From Bacteriovoracaceae bacterium UBA4097 (lineage in GTDB: Bacteria > Bdellovibrionota > Bacteriovoracia > Bacteriovoracales > Bacteriovoracaceae): 5,226 nt of DNA. The notes beneath the pieces are model-generated. The model saw nothing but the letters and a program-made list of their open reading frames with translations. It made no database searches and was not told where the DNA came from. Positions 1 through 5,226 of the stretch are shown here, piece after piece. The stretch lies in assembly GCA_002381765.1 (NCBI GenBank), contig DFXX01000122.1, forward strand, positions 1-5,226, read 5' to 3'. How positions within the stretch are numbered: the first letter of the stretch is position 1; each line of letters starts with the position of its first letter. The translations under genes were made by a program, and so were the position numbers.

Positions 1-544
1 CTTCAAAGATCTCGCATTCATAGATTGTCCTCACCGTAGACTTAACTTCGGTGCCTTCACAGAAGAAATTAGTGAAATCATGCTCACCGATAAGAAGCTT
101 ACAAGCTTCTCTCATGAGAGCTAGATCCAGCTCAAAAGACTGATTTGCAATAAGTTCATTCTGGAAAGCCGAGAACATTTTCTGATTGGTGAAGCGGTAA
201 TGGTACTCTTTTGATACTGCATGCACAGTGGGCATAAAGGCTTCATCAGAAACCTCCGAGCCTATCACCCGAATATCATCTGGCAGATGGGAATTAAGAG
301 CTCTGATAAGACTCGCGGGGTTTATCTCAAGAGGGATACTTATTTTGGCGACCTGACCCAAGGCATGTACTCTGGCATCTGTTCTTCCAGCCCCTAGGCT
401 TCTTACCTCTTCGCTCTTGGCCACTATCTTCAAGGCTTTATTCAACTCTCCTTGAACGGTAAGCCCTGAGCTCTCGGGCTGAATTTGCCAGCCCAGGTAG
501 CGAGTCCCTTTATACTGAAGAGTAAGTCGGTAGTAGTGAATCAC
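1..544 (-). CDS. truA: tRNA pseudouridine(38-40) synthase TruA, 3' end cut off by the window
   Basis: TruA isomerises uridines 38, 39 and 40 in the tRNA anticodon arm to pseudouridine in the cytoplasm. Reading from a GTG at 544, the frame stays open for 181 codons to the window edge; full TruA proteins have roughly 250-270 residues, so about the last third is missing. Visible family marks are the N-terminal strand YYRLTLQYKGTRYLGWQ (residues 4-20), the catalytic loop GAGRTDARVHALGQ (51-64, nucleophile Asp56, flipping Arg54), the active-site Tyr segment KEYHYRF (112-118) and GEHDFTNF (153-160). The GTG is chosen because it overlaps the pssA stop as GTGA and places the first strand at the usual distance from the N-terminus; no strong ribosome binding site is seen, so translational coupling to pssA is likely. 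Oddities are an Arg where the loop usually has Gly (TDARVH for TDAGVH), and FMPT (103-106) where many TruA proteins have FHAR. The identity is secure. Confidence 0.95.
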   Translation of the reverse strand, partial: MIHYYRLTLQYKGTRYLGWQIQPESSGLTVQGELNKALKIVAKSEEVRSLGAGRTDARVHALGQVAKISIPLEINPASLIRALNSHLPDDIRVIGSEVSDEAFMPTVHAVSKEYHYRFTNQKMFSAFQNELIANQSFELDLALMREACKLLIGEHDFTNFFCEGTEVKSTVRTIYECEIFE

Positions 545-1296
545 TTCTCAAGTTCGCCTTCAGGATCTTCTTTCCACTCAAAGATGCCCTCAAACTTCTT
601 ACGATGAGTAACAAAATAAATAAGAGAAGCGAGCACGTAGAAAGTAATAATGAGTGGAATCATGACTTCTTCATAGATAAAGAGCGAAGCAATTAAGAGG
701 AAGATAATCATTAGAACTTGCTTCTTATGATTCTTCACCCAAACAGAATTCTTAAAACTTGGGAAAGGAATATTGGTAATCATGAGAGCCGCGTAGAAAA
801 CCAAATAGGCTACGGCCAACGGAGTATACTCCATAAGCATTGGAACATTTAACGAGATGAAGATAAATCCTACGATAGCAGTTGCTGCTCCCGGAATAGG
901 AAGACCTTGGAAATAATCAGATTTCACCTTATCGATATTGGCATTGAAACGTGCTAGTCTCAGGGCCCCGCAGAGAATGAAAAAGAATGCGGCTACCATT
1001 CCAGGTCGACCAGTATCGGCGAGAAATCTAAAATAGAATACAATTGCTGGAGAAACCCCAAAGGAGATGAGATCACTCATGGAATCGAACTGCTCACCGA
1101 AGCTCGATTGCGTATTGGTCATCCGAGCGACTCGCCCATCGACGCTATCAAAGATTGCTCCCAGAATAATGAACATACAGGCCTTGTAAAACTCTCCATG
1201 AAAGCCAAATAAGATAGCGGTAAATCCACACGCCATATTAAGAGCGGTGAAAGTATTCGGAAGGAAGAAGGCCCATCTGCGATTTTCAAACAACAT
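541..1296 (-). CDS. pssA: CDP-diacylglycerol--serine O-phosphatidyltransferase (phosphatidylserine synthase, CDP-alcohol transferase type)
   Basis: This integral membrane enzyme transfers the phosphatidyl group of CDP-diacylglycerol to L-serine, giving phosphatidylserine and CMP, the first committed step towards phosphatidylethanolamine. The 251-residue protein carries the complete CDP-alcohol phosphotransferase motif: Asp50-x2-Asp53-Gly54-x2-Ala57-Arg58-x8-Gly67-x3-Asp71-x3-Asp75, whose acidic residues bind the metal and CDP. The later segments GALRLARFN (110-118) and FQGLPIPGAA (129-138) are typical of the serine-specific branch rather than PgsA. Hydrophobic segments around residues 10-32, 37-50, 100-113, 134-152, 156-175 and 194-228 fit a polytopic protein, and the C-terminus is a short charged tail. 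This is the Bacillus-type enzyme, not the peripheral phospholipase-D-like PssA of E. coli. The ATG at 1296 follows a good AAGGA. Its substrate comes from CdsA, encoded in the same unit, and the psd-like gene lies just upstream. Confidence 0.95.
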   Translation of the reverse strand: MLFENRRWAFFLPNTFTALNMACGFTAILFGFHGEFYKACMFIILGAIFDSVDGRVARMTNTQSSFGEQFDSMSDLISFGVSPAIVFYFRFLADTGRPGMVAAFFFILCGALRLARFNANIDKVKSDYFQGLPIPGAATAIVGFIFISLNVPMLMEYTPLAVAYLVFYAALMITNIPFPSFKNSVWVKNHKKQVLMIIFLLIASLFIYEEVMIPLIITFYVLASLIYFVTHRKKFEGIFEWKEDPEGELEK

Positions 1297-1302
1297 AACG
1301 CA

Positions 1303-1308
1303 TCCTTA
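1303..1308 (-). promoter_or_regulatory. Ribosome binding site of pssA, fused to the stop codon of the psd-like gene
   Basis: The minus strand reads TAAGGA, in which TAA is the stop of the psd-like gene and AAGGA is a Shine-Dalgarno core placed 6 nt before the pssA ATG at 1296. It supports that ATG as the start and suggests that terminating ribosomes restart on pssA. The same arrangement occurs at the cdsA-rseP junction. Confidence 0.8.
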
Positions 1309-1974
1309 ATTAAGATCTTTTAATGAGGCCATCACAGTTTCACCTGGGATAACACGCTCAGATTCGAAGACTAAAATATCACTGTTTTTTGGAAGATAAA
1401 TCAATAAAGTTCCACCTAGGGGATAATAGCCGAATCCTGCTGCCCCTCGTCCTCGATCTCCAGACTTTAACCAAAGAATTGGCCTTTTTCCATAAGGACT
1501 ATCAACGAATCGCATTGAAATCTTAGACTGGCTTCTCGAGGTTAGAGTGAGGTTGGTATGAGAGACATCTTCTAGAGGCCCATAAAAAGCATGCTCTTCA
1601 GCATCTCTAGAGATTTTCTTCCCTTTATTGGCCTTAAGGAATGTTACCTCTCCCGTGGTCGGTAGATAGAGTCCCTTAGGATCCCAAAAAGAAACAGCAA
1701 CTCGGATTTCAAAGCCGAACTCATTTTCATTATGGATAGCAACATTTTCTCTAATGGATTTAATGGTTCCAAAGACGGGAGATAGGAAGATTTCTCCCTC
1801 AGGTTTTAGGGTCTCTTGATAAGGAACCTTATGTCTTCTAAAGGCTAAGCAAATCGCTACCGAGAAAGCCACGATAAAAAAAGTCTTTCCCCAAGAGTAG
1901 AATAAAAATGAATAGGCATTAACAAAGACCAGTAGATAAATGATGTAGCTAGGAAGAAAGAAAAAGCGTTTCAT
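1306..1974 (-). CDS. Phosphatidylserine decarboxylase-like membrane protein, predicted catalytically inactive
   Basis: Psd enzymes cleave themselves at a Gly-Ser bond to make a pyruvoyl group and then decarboxylate phosphatidylserine to phosphatidylethanolamine at the inner membrane. This 222-residue protein aligns by eye with the short Psd type: an N-terminal membrane hairpin (about residues 5-27 and 31-45), AFRRHKVP (44-51) resembling the FFRDPxR region, SPVFGTI (65-71) for SPADGxI, a strand and loop ending LPTTGEV (104-110), LWLKSGDRGRG (168-178), LGGT (186-189), IYLP (192-195) and PGETVMASL (210-218). The known functional residues appear lost: the Asp of SPADG is Phe68, the two His of the HxxH-type loop are Lys100 and Tyr103, and the pyruvoyl-forming Ser is Gly188. 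The frame is otherwise intact. The ATG overlaps the tsaB stop (ATGA), with no strong ribosome binding site, so translation is probably coupled. Membership of the Psd family is fairly sure; inactivity is inferred from these residues, and the real role is unknown. Automatic annotation would probably call it psd. Confidence 0.8.
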   Translation of the reverse strand: MKRFFFLPSYIIYLLVFVNAYSFLFYSWGKTFFIVAFSVAICLAFRRHKVPYQETLKPEGEIFLSPVFGTIKSIRENVAIHNENEFGFEIRVAVSFWDPKGLYLPTTGEVTFLKANKGKKISRDAEEHAFYGPLEDVSHTNLTLTSRSQSKISMRFVDSPYGKRPILWLKSGDRGRGAAGFGYYPLGGTLLIYLPKNSDILVFESERVIPGETVMASLKDLN

Positions 1975-2585
1975 GGGCTAACCCGAAATTCATCCTCGGG
2001 AGCTCTGAAGTAATAGGACTCTCTATTTAACTTCTGTTCAACCACTTTCTTAAAGACTGCTTGAGGCATCGCCTTTAAAAGATCAAAGGTTGAATCGAAA
2101 GATTTAATTAGTCCCAGGGATAGCTCATCCATAGATGCCGACGAATGGATAAAAACTTTATCTAAACTCACCATATATTCAGGCAACTCGCTAGTAGTGA
2201 CGAGCTTATTAAAAGTCTCTTCTCCCTTCCAGTGATGAAAGAAGTACTCTCCCCGATAGGCCTTGGTCATCCAGGCACCTTCCTGATGCCCTAACCAATA
2301 AGGTATTTCATAACTATAGAAAGAATAATTCGGAATTTGCATGAACTTCAAGATATCGGCAAAGCCTTCAGAGAGTCGAAGTCCTGTATAAAAACCGGGT
2401 CCCGCGATGGAGACAATTCCTGCCACATCTTTGAGCTTAAGATTATGTTGAGAACAAATGGAATAGACTTCTTTTTGAAGAATCGCCGAAGACTTCTGTC
2501 CCGTGTGATGGGAGAGCTCAAGCCAACTATAACCTTCATCTAGAAGACCTAAAGTAAGGTTATAAGTTGAATCGATAAATAACAT
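1971..2585 (-). CDS. tsaB: tRNA threonylcarbamoyladenosine biosynthesis protein TsaB (divergent)
   Basis: TsaB (YeaZ) is a non-catalytic ASKHA-fold partner of TsaD; with TsaE it supports transfer of the threonylcarbamoyl group to A37 of ANN-decoding tRNAs. Seen here are the first strand MLFIDSTYN (1-9), where the family usually has LAIDTS, the signature GPGFYTGLR (62-70) for GPGSFTGLR, a region RGEYFFHH (111-118) matching the R-x-E-V-Y segment, and a C-terminal YYFRAP (191-196) like the usual YLR ending. At 204 residues it is slightly shorter than typical TsaB (about 220-230). The signature is recognisable but the rest is divergent, and the Asp of the usual DAR segment is not conserved. The ATG at 2585 is preferred; a TTG at 2591 in the same frame would add two residues, and neither has a clear Shine-Dalgarno sequence. 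The gene begins just after the rseP stop and overlaps the next gene by 4 nt. Confidence 0.85.
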   Translation of the reverse strand: MLFIDSTYNLTLGLLDEGYSWLELSHHTGQKSSAILQKEVYSICSQHNLKLKDVAGIVSIAGPGFYTGLRLSEGFADILKFMQIPNYSFYSYEIPYWLGHQEGAWMTKAYRGEYFFHHWKGEETFNKLVTTSELPEYMVSLDKVFIHSSASMDELSLGLIKSFDSTFDLLKAMPQAVFKKVVEQKLNRESYYFRAPEDEFRVSP

Positions 2586-2596
2586 TTTCAAAATTT

Positions 2597-4147
2597 TTAA
2601 AAGAGTCTCGTTATGTCATTAAAGAGAGCAATAAAGATTAAGAAGAAGAGAAACGAGACTCCAATTCTCTGAGCGATCTCTAGCTTTCTTCTCGAAAGTG
2701 GTCCACCGTTAATGGTTTCAAATGCCAGGAACATAATATGTCCGCCATCTAAAACGGGAATTGGGAAAAGATTGATCACCGCAAGATTAATGGAAATGAT
2801 CGCCATCAATCTAAAGAACATAGAGAGACTTATATTGAAAGAATCAGATGCCACTTTACCAATAGCAAGTGGACCACCGATATTATTCAAAGAGACTTCT
2901 CTTGTAATCAGCTTCTTATAACCGCTAAAGGTTTTAACAATTCCATCCCATGTACGATCAAAGGCCTTAACCATGGCCTCACCTATACCATCGGCCTTGG
3001 AAACAATGAGTTTGGGCTGGATATAATCAACAGCACTCTCAATTCCAATAAGCTTCGTTTTAGTATCATTCACTGTCTTAACTTCTGGAACAAGTTGTCT
3101 GGTAGCAACTTCTCCCTGAGAAATAAGGCTTAAGCTCACTTCTTTGCCATCTTCTAAAGTTTGAAGCCCAGTTCTTAAATCTTCAAAGCTCTTAAGATCC
3201 TTTCCATTCAATCCCGTAAGAATATCACCCTGCTTGATCCCGGCCTTATCAGAGGGAGAACCCATGACAACATTTCTCACCATCATATCTACTGGATAAA
3301 AGCCAAGTGAAATCATAGCGGCAACTAGCCCCTGATCCGAGGTGCTATCCAATTCAGAAACCGCTTCCTTATTAATCTTGTACTCACCTTTCTCTTCAGT
3401 GACAGGATAGAGAAAGACCTTACCCGAGAAGCTTGAGCTCATTTCTTCAATGGAAGTCTCTGCAGTAGGCTCACTTGCGGAAGTAGCGATGAGAAACTTC
3501 TGCCCTTTATTATTCACAAAAATTGGCTTTTTCATCACCGAGACGATGCTAACGAATTCATTGATAAATGGTTCGAGCATCATATTGATGGGCATGGAAA
3601 CACGCTCATCTTGTCTTCTTACTGTAATCTTTTCGACTTCTGATCCTTTGATATTAAGGTCATCAAAGCTCAGAATTTTTTCATCATTAATACCAACTAA
3701 GACGTCTCCAGTACGAAGACCTTTCTCGTAAAGCACTGACTTTTCACTCACTACGCCAATCTTAGTTTCTGGAACCTTCTCGCCACCGGCCAGAAGTCCA
3801 ACATAAAGAAAGTACGCCAGAAGTAAATTCGCCAATGGACCACCGAAGACAATCCAGAAGCGAGCAAACTTACTCTTGTGATTAAAGGCAACCTTCTTCT
3901 CTTCCTCGCTTAATGGAACTTCAGAAAAGGGATCATCACCAAACATCTTTACGTATCCACCTAACGGGATAATCGAAATAGCATATTCTGTTCCATTCCG
4001 AAGAAACTTAAGGATTTTTGGACCAAAGCCAATAGAGAAAACTTCTACTCTTACACCAAATAAACGGGCAAAAAAGAAGTGGCCTAGTTCATGGAAGAAG
4101 ATAAGAGGCCCGAGAAATATAACGAATATGAGAATTTTCTCTAACAT
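2597..4147 (-). CDS. rseP: RseP-type site-2 intramembrane zinc metalloprotease with two PDZ domains
   Basis: Members of this family cut membrane-embedded substrates such as anti-sigma factors (RseA in E. coli) after a first periplasmic cut, and also clear signal-peptide remnants. The active site is complete: HELGH (His19, Glu20, His23) in the first membrane segment, and the distal metal ligand Asp467 in NLFPIPVLDGGH (459-470). Other family marks are FSIGFGPKI (37-45), PLGGYVKMFGDDP (61-73), FGGPLANLLLAY (101-112) and NNIGGPLAI (421-429). PDZ-N spans roughly 125-195 (GLRTGDVLVGIN at 143-154) and PDZ-C roughly 284-355 (GIKQGDILTGLNG at 303-315). Membrane segments lie near 4-24, 97-119, 443-462 and 496-512. 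At 516 residues it is about 65 longer than E. coli RseP, and the extra length falls mainly between the PDZ domains (about 200-283). The ATG is supported by AAGGA 6 nt upstream. The substrate is not shown by the context. Confidence 0.95.
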   Translation of the reverse strand: MLEKILIFVIFLGPLIFFHELGHFFFARLFGVRVEVFSIGFGPKILKFLRNGTEYAISIIPLGGYVKMFGDDPFSEVPLSEEEKKVAFNHKSKFARFWIVFGGPLANLLLAYFLYVGLLAGGEKVPETKIGVVSEKSVLYEKGLRTGDVLVGINDEKILSFDDLNIKGSEVEKITVRRQDERVSMPINMMLEPFINEFVSIVSVMKKPIFVNNKGQKFLIATSASEPTAETSIEEMSSSFSGKVFLYPVTEEKGEYKINKEAVSELDSTSDQGLVAAMISLGFYPVDMMVRNVVMGSPSDKAGIKQGDILTGLNGKDLKSFEDLRTGLQTLEDGKEVSLSLISQGEVATRQLVPEVKTVNDTKTKLIGIESAVDYIQPKLIVSKADGIGEAMVKAFDRTWDGIVKTFSGYKKLITREVSLNNIGGPLAIGKVASDSFNISLSMFFRLMAIISINLAVINLFPIPVLDGGHIMFLAFETINGGPLSRRKLEIAQRIGVSFLFFLIFIALFNDITRLF

Positions 4148-4153
4148 AAGTAA

Positions 4154-4159
4154 TCCTTA
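4154..4159 (-). promoter_or_regulatory. Ribosome binding site of rseP, fused to the cdsA stop codon
   Basis: The minus strand reads TAAGGA: TAA ends cdsA, and AAGGA stands 6 nt before the rseP ATG at 4147. It fixes the rseP start and suggests coupled termination and reinitiation, with the same spacing as at the junction before pssA. Confidence 0.8.
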
Positions 4160-4978
4160 CTCAAAAACGGCCATTAAATAAAAGGCATACAAAGGTGCCA
4201 CGAAAAGAAGACTATCTACTCTGTCATAGACTCCCCCATGGCCGGGAATTAGGGAGGAGCTATCTTTGATATCAAATTGCCGCTTTAACTTCGATTGAGC
4301 TAAATCCCCAATTTGAGCGCAGCAGGCAACGATGGTGAAAAAGAGAACGGTAAATACTGAAACTTCAGCAATCAAGTAGTGCCAGAAAAAACTCGTGGCA
4401 ATGACAGAACACACCACTCCACCGACCGCACCCTCAATCGTTTTCTTAGGGCTAACAGCTTCCCACAACTTATGGCGTCCGAAGCGCTTACCAGTGAAGT
4501 AAGCAGCGGTATCCACCATAAAATTTAAGATAAGGAGAGCTGTAACCAGGATGCGCCAGTTATCAAAGTGAATGATGTAGCAGAGAGAGAGAATAGGGAT
4601 GAGAGCAAAGAAGCCAGCCCCCCAAGAAGTCATGCGAAAGATTTTCACAAATGTTTCTGACTTTTGGGCAACCAAAAAGAGATAGGCCAAAAGCAGAACA
4701 TCTAGAAAAACTCCGGCAGAAATCCAGAAATTAAAAGATGACTTACTCACCTGATAAAAATTAAAGAATCCAAAGCCCGCCAGATAACACAACTGGGCCA
4801 CAAAGTAGCGAAAGGATAACCTCGGTTGAGCATAAAAGTTCGTAATGATCTCATCGATCATGAGGAGTCCTACCAGGCCCACGATGATTAGAGTCGCATC
4901 CTGACCGAGATAGATACATCCACCTAGAAGGGCAATAAGAATAAGACCAGAGATGATTCTGACTGAGGTATTAGACAT
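4157..4978 (-). CDS. cdsA: Phosphatidate cytidylyltransferase (CDP-diacylglycerol synthase)
   Basis: CdsA is a polytopic inner-membrane enzyme that makes CDP-diacylglycerol from phosphatidic acid and CTP, the common precursor of phosphatidylserine and phosphatidylglycerol. The 273-residue length is normal. The family signature is complete at residues 229-255: Ser229-x-x-Lys232-Arg233, Lys238-Asp239-x-Ser, then LIPGHGGVYDRVD (243-255). Upstream are the conserved DTAAYFTGKRFG (156-167), SPKKTIEGAVGG (176-187) and the metal-binding GDLAQSK (224-230). Roughly seven or eight hydrophobic segments are visible, beginning with residues 8-24 and 29-45. The ATG directly abuts the uppS stop (TAAATG), with a strong AAGGAG inside the end of uppS. 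It feeds PssA, encoded three genes downstream in the same unit. Confidence 0.96.
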   Translation of the reverse strand: MSNTSVRIISGLILIALLGGCIYLGQDATLIIVGLVGLLMIDEIITNFYAQPRLSFRYFVAQLCYLAGFGFFNFYQVSKSSFNFWISAGVFLDVLLLAYLFLVAQKSETFVKIFRMTSWGAGFFALIPILSLCYIIHFDNWRILVTALLILNFMVDTAAYFTGKRFGRHKLWEAVSPKKTIEGAVGGVVCSVIATSFFWHYLIAEVSVFTVLFFTIVACCAQIGDLAQSKLKRQFDIKDSSSLIPGHGGVYDRVDSLLFVAPLYAFYLMAVFE

Positions 4979-5226
4979 TTAGAGTTGTGCTCCTTGGATA
5001 TAGACTTTCTTATTGGCATCGGCCAATTCAAGAGCTTGATCAAGGTTTTGTTGATAGCACACATTTCCAAAGCGTCTTTCTCTACAAGATACATGCTCTA
5101 ATATTTTTTTAAATTCACTAGCTGAAAAATCCGGCCACTTAGTAGGAGTAAAATAAAGTTCTGCATAGGCCATCTGCCACAGAAGGAAATTTGAAATTCT
5201 CTGCTCCCCACCCGTGCGGATCATGA
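4979..5226 (-). CDS. uppS: Isoprenyl transferase UppS (undecaprenyl diphosphate synthase), C-terminal part only
   Basis: UppS condenses isopentenyl diphosphate units in cis onto farnesyl diphosphate to build the C55 carrier used in peptidoglycan and O-antigen synthesis; it is a soluble cytoplasmic dimer. Only about the last 82 codons are in the window and the gene continues past the right edge. The ATG at 5224 is an internal Met, not the start: the stretch IRTGGEQRISNFLLWQ lies deep inside the family. Visible marks counted from that Met are RTGGEQRISNF (3-13), with the conserved Arg, Glu and Arg-x-Ser-Asn-Phe that bind the isopentenyl diphosphate, then AYAELYFT (19-26), WPDF (30-33) and RERRFG (48-53). 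A further 28 residues follow RERRFG, a somewhat long tail. The stop codon directly touches the cdsA start codon. The identity is secure. Confidence 0.95.
   Translation of the reverse strand, partial: MIRTGGEQRISNFLLWQMAYAELYFTPTKWPDFSASEFKKILEHVSCRERRFGNVCYQQNLDQALELADANKKVYIQGAQL
4990..4995 (-). promoter_or_regulatory. Ribosome binding site of cdsA inside the end of uppS
   Basis: The minus strand has AAGGAG within the last codons of uppS, 11 nt before the cdsA ATG at 4978. The spacing is longer than ideal but the core is strong. There is no untranslated gap between the two genes, so cdsA translation probably depends on uppS. Confidence 0.65.

Noticed and set aside
1306..1974. Treating the psd-like gene as a decayed pseudogene
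   Set aside because: It has a full-length open frame, normal start and stop, conserved structural motifs and tight coupling to both neighbours. Only catalytic positions are changed, which fits a maintained non-enzyme better than random decay.
1306..1974. Sequencing error as the cause of the missing pyruvoyl Ser
   Set aside because: GGA at codon 188 cannot become any Ser codon by one base change, and three further catalytic positions are also replaced without any frameshift.
2337..2543. Plus-strand open frame of 68 codons, with a 63-codon minus-strand frame at 2348-2539
   Set aside because: Both lie entirely within tsaB in other frames, match no protein pattern I know and lack ribosome binding sites; they are shadows.
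2586..2600. A/T run after the rseP stop as an intrinsic terminator
   Set aside because: No GC-rich hairpin precedes the T-rich stretch, and tsaB starts within it.
2712..2921. Plus-strand open frame of 69 codons
   Set aside because: It lies antisense to the conserved C-terminal half of rseP, whose motifs explain the sequence.
3450..3731. Plus-strand open frame of 93 codons
   Set aside because: It is antisense to rseP (PDZ-N and linker), has no recognisable domain and no convincing start signal.

Overview
All seven genes in this window lie on the minus strand, so the window reads right to left as one compact housekeeping block: uppS (3' end only), cdsA, rseP, tsaB, a psd-like gene, pssA and truA (5' part only). 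Junctions are very tight: 0 nt between uppS and cdsA, 9 nt between cdsA and rseP, 5-11 nt between rseP and tsaB, a 4-nt ATGA overlap between tsaB and the psd-like gene, 9 nt between the psd-like gene and pssA, and a 4-nt GTGA overlap between pssA and truA. No gene-free stretch, internal promoter, terminator, RNA gene, mobile element or repeat array could be supported. The layout fits one polycistronic unit whose promoter lies beyond the right edge.

The gene set points to a Gram-negative bacterium: the uppS-cdsA-rseP string is the core of the proteobacterial envelope cluster, here without dxr between cdsA and rseP. The moderate base composition, divergent TsaB and the mix of lipid and tRNA-modification genes would suit the Bdellovibrionota (Bacteriovorax/Bdellovibrio relatives). 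That placement is inference only and no diagnostic gene proves it.

Functionally, UppS makes the C55 lipid carrier. CdsA makes CDP-diacylglycerol. PssA joins CDP-diacylglycerol to serine to give phosphatidylserine, and a Psd would normally decarboxylate that to phosphatidylethanolamine. RseP is an intramembrane protease of the envelope-stress type. TsaB and TruA act on tRNA (t6A37 and pseudouridine 38-40).

The most notable feature is the psd-like gene. It has the Psd fold signatures and the expected position next to pssA, but every residue known to be needed for self-cleavage and decarboxylation appears replaced, including the pyruvoyl-forming Ser (LGGT instead of LGST). It looks like an intact, maintained pseudoenzyme. 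Secondary points are an enlarged region between the two PDZ domains of RseP and substitutions around conserved motifs in TruA.
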